This document shows, piece after piece, positions 23,093 to 31,587 of a stretch of DNA of 32,693 nucleotides. This DNA comes from Acidovorax radicis N35 (lineage in GTDB: Bacteria > Pseudomonadota > Gammaproteobacteria > Burkholderiales > Burkholderiaceae_C): the NCBI RefSeq assembly GCF_000204195.1, contig NZ_AFBG01000005.1:1-32693 (forward strand), read 5' to 3'. The notes beneath the pieces were generated by a model. It was not told the origin of the DNA. It did not search any database and saw only the letters and a list, made by a program, of their open reading frames with translations. Both the position numbers and the translations under genes were made by a program. How positions within the stretch are numbered: the first letter of the stretch is position 1; every line of letters starts with the position of its first letter.

Positions 23093-24055
23093 GTGAACAC
23101 CATCCCCAGCCGACCTTTCGCGTATCTGTGCCTGGCCCTCAGCATGGCGCTGGTGGGCAGCTACGTGGCGCTGTCCAAACCCCTGGCCGCCGTACTGCCG
23201 GTATTCCTGCTCGCATGGATGCGCTTTGGCATTGGCGGTGTGGCCATGCTGCATTGGCTCAGGAAGCCCGTGGACGAGCCCCCACTCACCCCACAAACCC
23301 GGCGGCTGCTGTTTCTGCAATCGTTCCTGGGCAATTTCCTGTTCACCATCTGCATGATCTACGGAGTGAGTCTGACCGATGCCGTCTCGGCCGGCGTGAC
23401 CCTGGCTGCGATTCCCGCCGCAGTGGCGGTGATGGGCTGGGCTTTTCTGCGGGAACGCGTCGCACCACGCACCTGGGCGGCCGTGGCCTGTGCCGTGGCG
23501 GGAATTGCCTTGTTTTCGCTATCAAAACAAGAGCATTCAGCGCTTACTGGACAAGCGCTGGGCACTAAAAATTCTCAAAACTTTGCCTGGTTGGGGCCTT
23601 GGCTGCTGCTGGGCGCGGTGGTGTGCGAGGCGGCCTATACGGTGATCGGCAAGAAGCTCACGGGCAGCCTGGGCCCCAAGCGCATCTCCTCGCTCATCAA
23701 CCTGTGGGGCTTTGTGCTGTCCACGCCGTTCGGGCTGTACGCAGCCTGGCATTTCGACTTTGCCGCCGTGGGCTGGGGCATCTGGACGTTGCTGGTGTTC
23801 TACGCGCTGGCGGCCTGCGTGTGGACGGTATGGCTCTGGATGACCGGGCTCAAGGCCGTGCCAGCAGCGCAGGGTGGCGTCTTCTCGGTCATGCTGCCAG
23901 TGAGTGCAGCCTTGGTAGGCGTGCTGGTGCTGGGTGAATCACTGACCCGCTGGCAATGGGCGGCGTTTGCCATCGCACTGGCCAGCATGCTGCTGGCCAC
24001 CCTGCCCTCACGCGCCGCCCTGCGTGTGGGTCGGCATGGCGGCCGCGCAGGCTGA
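23093..24055 (+). CDS. DMT-superfamily (EamA-type) transporter
   Basis: About 320 residues with roughly ten hydrophobic segments forming two EamA repeats, as in drug/metabolite exporters of the inner membrane. The substrate is unknown. There is no good ATG; GTG at 23093 (MNTIPSRPFAYL) best fits the family, and a TTG at 23075 is the alternative. A stretch of about 21 residues around 143-163 (SKQEHSALTGQALGTKNSQN) lies between two helices and is encoded by a dispersed repeat (23519-23581) that has inserted in frame, so the loop is unusually long. The gene converges with the RraA-family gene. Confidence 0.88.
   Translation: MNTIPSRPFAYLCLALSMALVGSYVALSKPLAAVLPVFLLAWMRFGIGGVAMLHWLRKPVDEPPLTPQTRRLLFLQSFLGNFLFTICMIYGVSLTDAVSAGVTLAAIPAAVAVMGWAFLRERVAPRTWAAVACAVAGIALFSLSKQEHSALTGQALGTKNSQNFAWLGPWLLLGAVVCEAAYTVIGKKLTGSLGPKRISSLINLWGFVLSTPFGLYAAWHFDFAAVGWGIWTLLVFYALAACVWTVWLWMTGLKAVPAAQGGVFSVMLPVSAALVGVLVLGESLTRWQWAAFAIALASMLLATLPSRAALRVGRHGGRAG
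23519..23581. repeat. Dispersed hairpin repeat inserted in the DMT transporter gene
   Basis: Arms CAGCGCTT (23538-23545) and AAGCGCTG (23553-23560) flank a 7-base loop, within AT-rich ends (ATCAAAAC, CTAAAAATTCTC). A related element is at 30088-30131. The insert keeps the reading frame. From memory this resembles repeats common between genes in Comamonadaceae. Confidence 0.65.
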
Positions 24056-24086
24056 TGGGGGCCCACCAGCCACCCAGCCCCAACGG

Positions 24087-24602
24087 CTACGCAGCCAACG
24101 GGCGCGCGCTGACGACGATGCCATCCGCATCGGCATACAACCAGTCGCCCGGCCGCACCCAGACCCCCTGGATCTGCACAGCAACATCGCGCTGTCCTTC
24201 CCCCCGGCGCTCGGTCGGCAAGGGAATCAGCGCCAGTGCACGAATGCCAACGGCCGCCGCGTTCAACTCGGCCACGTCACGCACGCAGCCGTCCACCACC
24301 ACACCGGCCCAGCCATTGAGCGCAGCGGCAGCCGCCAGATTGCCCCCCACAAGCGCCCGGCGCAGCGATCCGCCACCATCCACCACCAGAACGCGGCCCT
24401 CTCCCGGCGACTCCACCGCAGCCTTGACCTGCGTGTTGTCCTCATGGCACTTGACGGTGCTTATCGGGCCTGCAAACGCGGCCACGCCGCCAAAACTCTG
24501 AAAAACGGGGGGCAGAACGCGAAAAGCCCCGGTCATGTCGCCCTTGTGCACATCGCAAAAATCGCAGGTACTAAAGGGGGCGGCAGAAGGTGCAGCAGTC
24601 AT
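24087..24602 (-). CDS. rraA: RraA-family protein (RNase E regulator or HMG/CHA aldolase)
   Basis: A 171-residue protein of the RraA fold. The signature GWAGVVVDGCVRDVAEL holds the Arg-Asp pair that defines the substrate/metal site, and VVDGGGSLRRALVGGNLA precedes it. Family members either inhibit RNase E by binding its scaffold domain or act as class II 4-hydroxy-4-methyl-2-oxoglutarate aldolases; the length fits the regulator subgroup, but the aldolase role cannot be excluded. The ATG at 24602 is preferred over a long upstream extension because the homologous region begins there. AAAGG lies about ten bases upstream. It converges with the DMT gene, 31 bp apart. Confidence 0.88.
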   Translation of the reverse strand: MTAAPSAAPFSTCDFCDVHKGDMTGAFRVLPPVFQSFGGVAAFAGPISTVKCHEDNTQVKAAVESPGEGRVLVVDGGGSLRRALVGGNLAAAAALNGWAGVVVDGCVRDVAELNAAAVGIRALALIPLPTERRGEGQRDVAVQIQGVWVRPGDWLYADADGIVVSARPLAA

Positions 24603-24913
24603 TTTTGGAAGGCCTTTCGGACGAAGTGAACAACGGGAACGCAGCGGGCGCACAGCGCCGGACAGGTTGCCCCGCATTGTCATACAGCCCCAGGGGGCGG
24701 ACTGGAAAACGCGGCCAGCGCAGGCGGCTTTGTCAAGGCAGAAGCGCCGCGTGGGCGACTTATTGGCCTGCACGCGGCACCACCGCTACAAATCGAGGCA
24801 AAAAAAGCCGTTTCTCCCTTGGAAACGCGTTTTTTTCCCAGTAGCATCAGCCTGCCAGTGGGAAAGCCTAGTTTTCGCTGGTGAAAATTTACTTCCAACA
24901 AGGAAAACCCAAC
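24603..24913. other. Intergenic between rraA and the SWIB gene
   Basis: Divergent promoters should lie here. A hairpin at 24809-24827 (CGTTTC/GAAACG) has an A run before it and a T run after it (24830-24836), so it could act as a bidirectional terminator or a leader attenuator for the SWIB gene. Nothing else was seen. Confidence 0.5.
24809..24836 (+). terminator. Hairpin with T run upstream of the SWIB gene
   Basis: CGTTTC-TCCCTTG-GAAACG followed closely by a run of seven T. It lies about 80 bp before the SWIB start, which is an odd place for a simple terminator and raises the possibility of attenuation. Confidence 0.45.
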
Positions 24914-25234
24914 ATGGCAACTGCAAAAAAAGCTCCGGCAAAAACAGCCCCCGCAGCCAAGACGGCTGCTGCCCCCGCCAAGAAGCGCACCCCCAACGCT
25001 GCTTTCATGAAAGCACTCACGCCCAGCCCCGCGCTGGCCGCCGTGGTGGGCTCGGCACCGCTGCCACGCACGGAGATCATCAGCAAGCTGTGGGTCTACA
25101 TCAAGGCCAACAACCTGCAAGACGCTGCCAACAAGCGCAACATCAACGCCGACGCCAAGCTCAAGGAGCTGTTCGGCAAGCCCCAGGTCTCGATGTTTGA
25201 ACTGGCTGGCCTGATCGGCAAGCACGTCAAGTAA
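24914..25234 (+). CDS. SWIB/MDM2 domain protein
   Basis: A 106-residue protein. The first 35 residues are a lysine/alanine/proline-rich tail (ATAKKAPAKTAPAAK), like histone H1 tails, likely to bind DNA. The rest is a SWIB domain: LPRTEIISKLWVYIKANNLQD, then KRNINADAKLKELFG. In eukaryotes this domain occurs in chromatin remodellers; in Chlamydia and many betaproteobacteria it is a stand-alone small protein, thought to be nucleoid-associated. AAGGA precedes the ATG at 24914. A strong terminator follows, so it is a single-gene unit and probably highly expressed. Confidence 0.92.
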   Translation: MATAKKAPAKTAPAAKTAAAPAKKRTPNAAFMKALTPSPALAAVVGSAPLPRTEIISKLWVYIKANNLQDAANKRNINADAKLKELFGKPQVSMFELAGLIGKHVK

Positions 25235-25256
25235 ACACGCACCCTGGTGCACAAAG

Positions 25257-25281
25257 AAGCCGGCCCAGCCGGCTTTTTTTT
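25257..25281 (+). terminator. Rho-independent terminator after the SWIB gene
   Basis: AAGCCGGC and GCCGGCTT pair across a 3-base loop and run into eight T. Confidence 0.92.
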
Positions 25282-25321
25282 CGTCTGGACTCCGGCAAAC
25301 TGTGGCGTATTGGCATCAATG

Positions 25322-25344
25322 CAAATGAGAATGACCCGCATTTG
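25322..25344 (+). promoter_or_regulatory. Fur box upstream of the siderophore receptor
   Basis: AATGAGAATGACCCGCATT lies within CAAATG...CATTTG arms. The left half is a perfect Fur half-site, and the site is about 115 bp upstream of the receptor start. Iron-dependent repression is expected. Confidence 0.7.
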
Positions 25345-25459
25345 ATGTAACATAAAGAAGCAAGTCGAAGCACAGCCATGTTGATCTAGCCACTGCCTTT
25401 CGTCTGCAATCAGCGCCCCACGCGCCACCTGCACCCATTCCCCATCGACGGAGGCCATC

Positions 25460-27757
25460 TTGGCAAAAACACGCGCTCAGCGCCGCAGCTCCGTGCTGCG
25501 CCCACAACAATCCTCTCCCTCCCCCGTGTCCACCACATCGCGCGGCTTGTCCTCCGACAAGGCACTGCTTCCGCTGGGCGCGCTGATGCTGGCCGCCTCC
25601 GTGGGCGCCATGGCACAAACCACCACACCAGAGAAAACACTGGCGCCCGTCGTGGTCAAGGAACGGGCCGAAGCCCCTGAGGGCAAAGACAGCGTGCGTG
25701 CCACCGAGACCACCATTGGCAAGGGCAAGCAGCAACTGCGTGATATTCCGCAGTCGATCACGGTGGTCACCGAGCGCCTCATCGACGACCGCAACCTCGA
25801 CACCGTCAAGGAAGCCCTGAAGAACACCGCCGGCATCACCTTCCTGGCGGCCGAGGGCGGCGAGGAAGACATCCGCCTGCGCGGCTTTGCGCTCCAAAGC
25901 ACGGGCGACATGTTCATCGACGGCATGCGCGACCCCGCGTTCTATGACCGCGACACCTTCAACCTGGACCGCGTCGAGCTGCTGCGCGGATCCGCCTCCA
26001 TGCTGTTTGGGCGCGGCTCCACCGGCGGCGCTGTGAACCAGGTCAGCAAGGCCCCCCGCCTCATCGATTCGCACCAGGTGGACCTGACCCTGGGCAGCCA
26101 CCAGTACCGCCGCATCACGGGCGACTTCAACATCCTCACGGGTGAAAACGCCGCCCTGCGCCTGAACGCGATGAGCACCACGGCCGACAACAACGGCTCG
26201 GGCAGCAGCCTTGAGAAGAAGGGTATTGCAGGCACCTACGCCTTTGGCATCGGCACGCGCGACGAGTTCGCCGTGAGCCTGTACCACCTGGACAACAAGA
26301 ACGGCATGAACTACGGCATGCCCTGGATCCGCCGCAGCGCCAACTCGCCCGTCAGCGACACCACGCTGCTGCCGCTGGACCCCAAGAACTACTACGGCGC
26401 CGCCAGCGACTACAACGCAGGCAGCGCAAGCTTTGCCACGCTGGGCCACATCCACCGCTTTGACGGCGAATCGGAGCTCAAGACCCAGGTGCGTTTCGGC
26501 CGCTTCGAGCGCGACCAGCGCGCCGGCACCGTGCGTCTGGCCGCCGCGGCCCAACAGCCAGGCGGCATCGCCGCAACGCTGGACAGCTTCGGCCCCGCTA
26601 CGCGTCTGACGCGTGGCACGCAGCTCAAGATCCAGAACATGGACACCGTGCACCTGCAAAGCGACTTCAGCAAGAAGTTCGAAGCACTGGGCTACAAACA
26701 CGAATTGCTGGCAGGCGCCGACTTCGCGCACGAGAAGAAGACCGTGTACGCCGCACGCAACGCCGCGCAAGGTGGCGTGGACCTGGTCAAGCCCCCCACC
26801 ACCGTGGCCACGCCCAACGATGGCGTCGGCGTGGACGAAACACGCCGCGTGCTGCGCACGTCGAGCGACTTCGATGCCAAGGGCTACGGCTTCTATGCCC
26901 AGGACCTGATCCAGATCGCTCCCCACTGGAAGCTGCTGGCCGGCCTGCGCTACGACAACATGGATGGCAGCTACAACACGTTTGGCATCCCTGCTGCAGC
27001 CCCCGGCCCTGTCACTACCACCAGCTACCGCCAGAAGATTTCCGAGTGGAGCAAGCGTGCGGGCGTGCTGTACCAGCCCAACGATCTGCAGTCGTACCAC
27101 TTCTCGTACGGCACCTCGTTCAACACCTCGGGCGACACGTATTCGTACAGCGCCGCGACGGTGAACACGCCCCCCGAAGCCAGCCGCAACATCGAGATCG
27201 GTGCCAAGCTCGACTCGGCCGACAAGCGCTTCACCACGCGCCTGGCCGTGTTCCACTCCACCAAGTACCGCGAGCGCAACACCGATCCCGACCTGAATAT
27301 CGCCGTGCTGTCGGGCAAGCGCCACGCTGCCGGCGCCGAGATCGACGTCACGGGTCGCCTGACCTCCAAGTGGGAGGTCTACGGTTCGTACATGTGGATG
27401 CCCAGCGCCAAGATCGACATCGGAGCTGAAGGCGCCGAAGGCCAGGGCAGCCGCCCATCGCTCACGCCCCGCCACAGCGGCACGGTGTGGACCACCTACC
27501 AGATCACACCTGAACTGCGTGTGGGTGGCGGCCTGAACTTCCGCAGCTCGCAAACCCCCAACCGCAACCCCGGCTGGGAAGTGCCTGGCTACGTGACCGC
27601 CGACCTGATGGCCGAATACGCCATCAACGAGCGCTACACGATCAAGGCCAACCTGAGCAACGTGACGAACAAGCTTTACGCCGACTCGATCTACAGCGGC
27701 CACTACGTGCCCGGCGCAGGCCGCATCTTCCAGGTCACGGCCAGCATGAAATTCTGA
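25460..27757 (+). CDS. TonB-dependent siderophore receptor
   Basis: A 765-residue outer-membrane receptor. A long N-terminal region ends in a signal sequence (LLPLGALMLAASVGAMAQ, near 37-53). The plug domain follows, with IPQSITVVT, LRGFALQS, VELLRGSASMLFGRGSTGGAVNQVSK, and then a beta-barrel ending in a C-terminal Phe. This is the FhuE/Fiu/PiuA-like iron-siderophore type. The TTG start is supported by GGAGG five bases upstream. A Fur box lies upstream, and piuC follows after a terminator-like hairpin, as in piuA-piuC pairs of pseudomonads. It needs the TonB-ExbB-ExbD complex encoded 2.4 kb downstream. The ligand is not determinable here. Confidence 0.95.
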   Translation: MAKTRAQRRSSVLRPQQSSPSPVSTTSRGLSSDKALLPLGALMLAASVGAMAQTTTPEKTLAPVVVKERAEAPEGKDSVRATETTIGKGKQQLRDIPQSITVVTERLIDDRNLDTVKEALKNTAGITFLAAEGGEEDIRLRGFALQSTGDMFIDGMRDPAFYDRDTFNLDRVELLRGSASMLFGRGSTGGAVNQVSKAPRLIDSHQVDLTLGSHQYRRITGDFNILTGENAALRLNAMSTTADNNGSGSSLEKKGIAGTYAFGIGTRDEFAVSLYHLDNKNGMNYGMPWIRRSANSPVSDTTLLPLDPKNYYGAASDYNAGSASFATLGHIHRFDGESELKTQVRFGRFERDQRAGTVRLAAAAQQPGGIAATLDSFGPATRLTRGTQLKIQNMDTVHLQSDFSKKFEALGYKHELLAGADFAHEKKTVYAARNAAQGGVDLVKPPTTVATPNDGVGVDETRRVLRTSSDFDAKGYGFYAQDLIQIAPHWKLLAGLRYDNMDGSYNTFGIPAAAPGPVTTTSYRQKISEWSKRAGVLYQPNDLQSYHFSYGTSFNTSGDTYSYSAATVNTPPEASRNIEIGAKLDSADKRFTTRLAVFHSTKYRERNTDPDLNIAVLSGKRHAAGAEIDVTGRLTSKWEVYGSYMWMPSAKIDIGAEGAEGQGSRPSLTPRHSGTVWTTYQITPELRVGGGLNFRSSQTPNRNPGWEVPGYVTADLMAEYAINERYTIKANLSNVTNKLYADSIYSGHYVPGAGRIFQVTASMKF

Positions 27758-27787
27758 TCTGCGTCACAACGTTTCTTCAAGGTATTT

Positions 27788-27815
27788 GCCGCCCCCTTAC
27801 CGGGGCGGCTTTTTT
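27788..27815 (+). terminator. Rho-independent terminator after the receptor gene
   Basis: GCCGCCCC and GGGGCGGC pair around CTTACC and are followed by six T. Some read-through into piuC is possible, since piuC starts within 20 bp. Confidence 0.88.
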
Positions 27816-27832
27816 GCTTTACAACCCACGCC

Positions 27833-28516
27833 ATGCTGCTCACGCTCCCCGACCTTCTCTCGCCCCACGACCTGCAGACCGCCCGCCAGCTGCTGCGCAA
27901 CGCCCCCTGGGCCGATGGCAAGGACAGCGCGGGCACGCAGGCGCGCCAGGCCAAGAACAATGAGCAACTGCCACGCGACTGCGAGGCCGCGCAGCACATA
28001 TCGGCCCTGGTGATGGCGTCGCTGGACCGCAGCGCGCTCTTCCTGACCGCCACCCTGCCCAAGCGGGTGTTCCCGCCGCGCATCAACCGCTACGGCGGTG
28101 GGGCCAACCACTATGGCGACCACGTGGACAGCGCCGTACGCCAGATGGCCGACCGGCGCGAGCGCCTGCGCACCGACATCTCGTGCACCGTGTTCCTGTC
28201 GGAGCCCGACGAATACGACGGCGGCGAGCTGTGCATCGACGACACCTTTGGCGAGCAGCGCGTGAAGCTGCCCGCAGGCCACGCGGTCATCTACCCCGGC
28301 ACCAGCGTGCACCAGGTCAGCCCTGTGACCCGTGGGCACCGCATGGCGTGCTTTTTCTGGATCGAGAGCATGGTGCGCAGCGACGAGCAGCGGCGCCTGC
28401 TCTACAACATGGACATGGCCCTGCTGCGCCTGCGGCAGGAGCATGGCGAATCGCCCGAGACCGTGGCCCTGACCGGCACCTACCACAACCTGCTGCGCAT
28501 GTGGGCGGATACGTGA
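27833..28516 (+). CDS. piuC: Fe(II)/2-oxoglutarate dioxygenase, PiuC/PKHD type
   Basis: A 227-residue oxygenase. HVD in YGDHVDSAV (near 97) and the distal His in GTSVHQVSP provide the two-His-one-Asp iron site; Arg in the following TRGHR is the usual 2-oxoglutarate ligand. The family (PiuC, YbiX) is regularly encoded next to siderophore receptors, and its substrate is not established, though siderophore modification has been proposed. The ATG at 27833 is only 18 bp after the receptor terminator. It overlaps the next gene by 4 bp (GTGA), so the two are coupled. Confidence 0.92.
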   Translation: MLLTLPDLLSPHDLQTARQLLRNAPWADGKDSAGTQARQAKNNEQLPRDCEAAQHISALVMASLDRSALFLTATLPKRVFPPRINRYGGGANHYGDHVDSAVRQMADRRERLRTDISCTVFLSEPDEYDGGELCIDDTFGEQRVKLPAGHAVIYPGTSVHQVSPVTRGHRMACFFWIESMVRSDEQRRLLYNMDMALLRLRQEHGESPETVALTGTYHNLLRMWADT

Positions 28517-29646
28517 GCCAGCCTCCCGCCGATCCCCGCACCGCGCTGCCGCCCGGCATCGTGAACCTGGCAGACCACGAGGCCCATGCCGCCACCCACC
28601 TGGAGCCCGGGGCCTGGGCCTACTTCAACGGAGCCGCGGCCGACGAAATCACCCTGGCTGCCAACCGCCGGGCCTGGGACCAGATCGGCTTGCTGCCCCG
28701 CGTGCTGCGGCCCCTGGCGGGCGGGCACACACGCGTGGAGCTGCTGGGCCGCACGCTGGCCCACCCCATCCTGCTGGCCCCTGTGGCCTACCAGCGCATG
28801 GCCCACCCCGACGGCGAACTGGGCGCAGCCTATGCCGCGGCCGCCCTGGGCGCGGGCATGGTGCTGAGCACCCAGGCGAGCACCCGGCTGGAGGCTGTGG
28901 CCAGTGCCATCCGGGACGATGCGGGGCGGGGGCCGTTGTGGTTCCAGCTGTACCTGCAGCACGACCGCGCTTTCACCCGTGAACTGGTCGAACGGGCCGA
29001 ACGCGCGGGCTACGAAGCCCTGGTGCTGACGGTGGACGCACCCTGCCACGGGGCACGCGACCGCGAACGGCGGGCCGGGTTCCGCCTGCCGGCTGGCATC
29101 AGCGCCGCCAACCTGCTGGGCATGCTGCCCCCGCCGGAAGTCCCGCTCGCCCCCGGCCAGAGCGCACTGTTCGATGACTTGCTGCACCACGCCCCCACCT
29201 GGGCCGATGTGCAGTGGCTGCAGTCCATCACCCGGCTGCCCGTGCTGCTCAAAGGGGTGCTGCACCCCGACGACGCCCGTGAGGCCGCCAGCCTGGGCGT
29301 GGCAGGAATCATCGTCTCCAACCACGGCGGGCGCACGCTGGACACCACGCCCGCCACCGCCACCCAGCTGCCGCAGGTGGTCGAGGCGGTCCGCGCCGTT
29401 CACCCAACGATGCCGGTGCTGGTGGACGGGGGCATCCGGCGTGGTACCGACGTGCTCAAGGCGATGGCGCTGGGGGCCAGTGCCGTGCTGGTGGGGCGCC
29501 CCGCCGTCCACGGCCTGGCCAATGCCGGGGCTGCCGGCGTGGCCCACGTGTTGCGGCTGTTGCGCGATGAACTGGAGATCGCGATGGCGCTCACCGGCTG
29601 TGCCACCTTGGCCGACGCCTCCCCCGCGCTGCTGGTGCGGCGTTGA
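28513..29646 (+). CDS. FMN-dependent alpha-hydroxy-acid oxidase/dehydrogenase
   Basis: A 377-residue flavoenzyme of the lactate/glycolate oxidase family. Motifs: [61 protein letters not shown], and the active-site SNHGGRTLD with catalytic His, then [21 protein letters not shown] binding FMN phosphate. It oxidises a 2-hydroxy acid to a 2-oxo acid; the preferred substrate (lactate or another) is not visible. The GTG at 28513 gives a GTGA overlap with piuC; a GTG at 28501 is an alternative. Association with piuC may mean that it supplies 2-oxo acids or reductant, but this is speculative. Confidence 0.88.
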   Translation: MSQPPADPRTALPPGIVNLADHEAHAATHLEPGAWAYFNGAAADEITLAANRRAWDQIGLLPRVLRPLAGGHTRVELLGRTLAHPILLAPVAYQRMAHPDGELGAAYAAAALGAGMVLSTQASTRLEAVASAIRDDAGRGPLWFQLYLQHDRAFTRELVERAERAGYEALVLTVDAPCHGARDRERRAGFRLPAGISAANLLGMLPPPEVPLAPGQSALFDDLLHHAPTWADVQWLQSITRLPVLLKGVLHPDDAREAASLGVAGIIVSNHGGRTLDTTPATATQLPQVVEAVRAVHPTMPVLVDGGIRRGTDVLKAMALGASAVLVGRPAVHGLANAGAAGVAHVLRLLRDELEIAMALTGCATLADASPALLVRR

Positions 29647-29699
29647 CGACTTTCCGGCGATCTGGCGCTTTGTCCCCGTTGCGGGAAATGATTTATTGC

Positions 29700-29720
29700 A
29701 AATGCGATAGATTCGTATTT
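29700..29720 (+). promoter_or_regulatory. Fur box upstream of bfd
   Basis: AATGCGATAGATTCGTATT (29701-29719) is a near-palindrome with Fur-type half-sites. It is about 45 bp from the bfd start and probably controls bfd and the tonB-exbB-exbD genes that follow. Confidence 0.6.
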
Positions 29721-29763
29721 ATAATGCAGACACCTTCAACAGCCAGCCACACTGCCTGCCGCC

Positions 29764-30036
29764 ATGATCGTCTGTGTTTGCCGCCGGATTTCCGACCGTG
29801 AGATTGCCCGCCACGCACGTGCAGGCATGAGCTTTGACGAAATCCAGTTCGAACTGGGCGTGGCCACCCAATGCGGGTGCTGCGAAAGTTGTGCCCGCGA
29901 TGTCGTGGCGCAGTGCAGTGCATCGAATCCGGTGGCCGCCCTGCACAATGAGGCAGCGCCGAAAACGATCCAGCTTGCCAGCTCCATCCTGGAAAGCAAG
30001 TCATGGAACTCCTCTCTACACTCGCAGGCAGCCTGA
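29764..30036 (+). CDS. bfd: Bacterioferritin-associated ferredoxin (2Fe-2S)
   Basis: A 90-residue protein. The Bfd domain occupies the first 50 residues, with cluster ligands Cys4-x-Cys6 and Cys37-x2-Cys40; extra cysteines at 39 and 43 are nearby. It donates electrons to bacterioferritin to release stored iron under starvation. The protein is longer than E. coli Bfd (64 residues), and the last 35 residues have no recognised domain. A Fur box lies upstream and the iron-transport genes follow. The miniprotein gene at 30003 overlaps its 3' end. Confidence 0.9.
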   Translation: MIVCVCRRISDREIARHARAGMSFDEIQFELGVATQCGCCESCARDVVAQCSASNPVAALHNEAAPKTIQLASSILESKSWNSSLHSQAA

Positions 30037-30077
30037 TCCTCGTCGCAGGCTCGGCCTGGTGGATTTTTCGCAAATAA
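30003..30077 (+). CDS. 24-residue single-span membrane miniprotein
   Basis: A short frame starting MELLSTLAGSLILVAGSAWW and ending in a basic IFRK. It is a near-perfect single transmembrane helix with a positive end. GGAAAG sits a few bases upstream of the ATG, and the frame overlaps the end of bfd, so translation can be coupled. Size and make-up recall small membrane subunits such as CydX- or CcoQ-like proteins. Lying just before tonB, it could interact with the TonB-ExbB-ExbD complex or be unrelated. No known family is claimed. Confidence 0.45.
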   Translation: MELLSTLAGSLILVAGSAWWIFRK

Positions 30078-30087
30078 TCGAGGTCTT

Positions 30088-30131
30088 TTAGGGCGCTAGC
30101 GCTTGATGTACAAGCGCTAGCCGCTATCATT
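30088..30131. repeat. Dispersed hairpin repeat upstream of tonB
   Basis: Perfect 10-base arms CTAGCGCTTG (30096-30105) and CAAGCGCTAG (30111-30120) flank ATGTA, followed by CCGCTATCATTTTT. It shares the AGCGCTT/AAGCGCT core with the repeat at 23519-23581. It ends next to the tonB start and may act as an mRNA stem. Confidence 0.75.
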
Positions 30132-30134
30132 TTT

Positions 30135-30824
30135 ATGTCTCACCCTGATCGTTTTGCCACCCCCGGGGGGTTCAGCCGCAACACCGTGATCGTGGGCTCT
30201 GTCGTCGCTCTGCATGTTGCGGGCCTTTGGGCCCTGCAGTCCGGCCTGCTGCGCAAGGCCGCCGAGATCATCGTGCCGGCGGAACTGCTGACGGAGTTCA
30301 TCGCGCCACCCGCCGCACCCAAGATCACGCCCCCGCCGCCCGCCCCCCCGCCACCGCCCAAGCCCGCCCCCAAGGTGGCTCCGCGCCCCGCGCCCATGCC
30401 GTTGGCCATTGCAGACCCCACCCCCGCACCCAATGCCCCCACGGGCATCACCACACCCCAGCCGCCTGCGCCCCCCATCGAGGCGCCCATGGCTCCGCCC
30501 GCGCCAGCCCCGGCGCCCCCGGCTCCGCCCGCCCCCCCCAAGATCGAGCTGCCGTCCAGCGACGCCGCTTACCTGAACAACCCCAAACCCAGCTACCCCG
30601 CCATCAGCAAACGCATGGGCGAGCAGGGCAAGGTGATGCTGCGCGTGCTGATCGGCATCGACGGTACCCCGCAGAAGGTGGAAATCAGCAAGTCCAGCGG
30701 CTTCGACCGCCTGGACCGACAGGCCCAGGAAGCCGTCATGCGCTGGCGCTTCGTGCCCGGCAAACGCAACGGCGTGCCCGAGACCATGTGGAATCTGGTC
30801 CCTGTCAACTTCGTTCTCGAATAA
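30135..30824 (+). CDS. tonB: Energy transducer TonB
   Basis: A 229-residue protein with the three TonB parts: an N-terminal membrane anchor (VIVGSVVALHVAGLWALQSG), a long proline/alanine-rich periplasmic linker (about 55-140), and the C-terminal domain with PSYPAISKRMGEQGKVMLRVLIG and LDRQAQEAVMRWRFVPG. It carries energy from ExbB-ExbD to outer-membrane receptors such as the one at 25460. It is followed at 40 bp by exbB and forms an operon with exbB-exbD, probably starting from the Fur-controlled bfd promoter. The long linker is built of Pro and Ala in GC-rich DNA. Confidence 0.95.
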   Translation: MSHPDRFATPGGFSRNTVIVGSVVALHVAGLWALQSGLLRKAAEIIVPAELLTEFIAPPAAPKITPPPPAPPPPPKPAPKVAPRPAPMPLAIADPTPAPNAPTGITTPQPPAPPIEAPMAPPAPAPAPPAPPAPPKIELPSSDAAYLNNPKPSYPAISKRMGEQGKVMLRVLIGIDGTPQKVEISKSSGFDRLDRQAQEAVMRWRFVPGKRNGVPETMWNLVPVNFVLE

Positions 30825-30864
30825 CCAAATTCACCACCAATTACCGCTTTAGGGAGTTTTTCTC

Positions 30865-31584
30865 ATGGAATCGCAATTCGGCATCGCCAACGTCTGGATC
30901 CAGGGCGACTTTGTCACCCGCGCCGTCGCCATCCTGCTGCTGGCCATGTCGCTGGCCTCGTGGATCGTCATCCTCATCAAGGCCCTGGACATCATCAAGT
31001 TCAAGAAGCACACCCGGGCTGCCCAGGACTTCTGGCACAGCGAAGACTTCGCCGCTGGCCTGACCAAGCTGGGCGCCGACCCGACCAACCCCTTCCGCCA
31101 CCTGGCGCTGGAAGGCCGTGAGGCCACGGCCCACCACCGCAACACCAAGGCGCACCTGCACGACAGCCTGGACGTGAGCGACTGGGTCACCCGCTGCCTG
31201 CGCAACTGCATCGACGAATTCACGTCGCGCCTGCAGTCCGGCCTGGCCATCCTGGCCTCGGTGGGTTCCACCGCCCCCTTCATTGGCCTGTTCGGCACCG
31301 TCTGGGGCATCTACCACGCGCTGCTGGCCATTGGCACTTCGGGCCAGTCCACCATCGACAAGGTGGCCGGCCCCATCGGCGAGGCGCTGATCATGACGGC
31401 CCTGGGCCTGGCGGTCGCCATCCCTGCGGTGCTGGGCTACAACGCGCTGGTGCGTGGCAACAAGTCCATCCTGGGCGGCCTCAACAGCTTCGCCCATGAC
31501 CTGCACGCCTACTTTGTCACCGGCGCCCGCGTGAATGCGCCCGGCGAGCAAGGCAAGGTCCTGCCCATGAAGAAAGGTGGCTAA
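30865..31584 (+). CDS. exbB: Biopolymer transport protein ExbB
   Basis: A 239-residue MotA/TolQ/ExbB-family protein. It has an N-terminal membrane span (AVAILLLAMSLASWIVILIK) and, after a cytoplasmic loop, the paired spans with the conserved LASVGSTAPFIGLFGTVWGI and ALGLAVAIPAVLGYNAL segments. These form the proton channel around an ExbD dimer and drive TonB. GGGAG precedes the ATG at 30865. It is three bases from exbD. Complete, with no oddities. Confidence 0.96.
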   Translation: MESQFGIANVWIQGDFVTRAVAILLLAMSLASWIVILIKALDIIKFKKHTRAAQDFWHSEDFAAGLTKLGADPTNPFRHLALEGREATAHHRNTKAHLHDSLDVSDWVTRCLRNCIDEFTSRLQSGLAILASVGSTAPFIGLFGTVWGIYHALLAIGTSGQSTIDKVAGPIGEALIMTALGLAVAIPAVLGYNALVRGNKSILGGLNSFAHDLHAYFVTGARVNAPGEQGKVLPMKKGG

Positions 31585-31587
31585 GCC

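Noticed and set aside
25316..27703. A very long minus-strand open frame opposite the siderophore receptor
   Set aside because: It is the shadow of a GC-rich receptor gene that has clear plug and barrel motifs; the antisense product is low-complexity and matches no family.
28480..29547. Long minus-strand frame opposite the alpha-hydroxy-acid oxidase
   Set aside because: The plus strand has intact FMN and active-site motifs; the antisense frame is a GC-bias artefact.
30140..30541. Glycine/alanine-rich minus-strand frame opposite tonB
   Set aside because: It mirrors the proline/alanine linker of TonB; its low complexity comes from that codon use.
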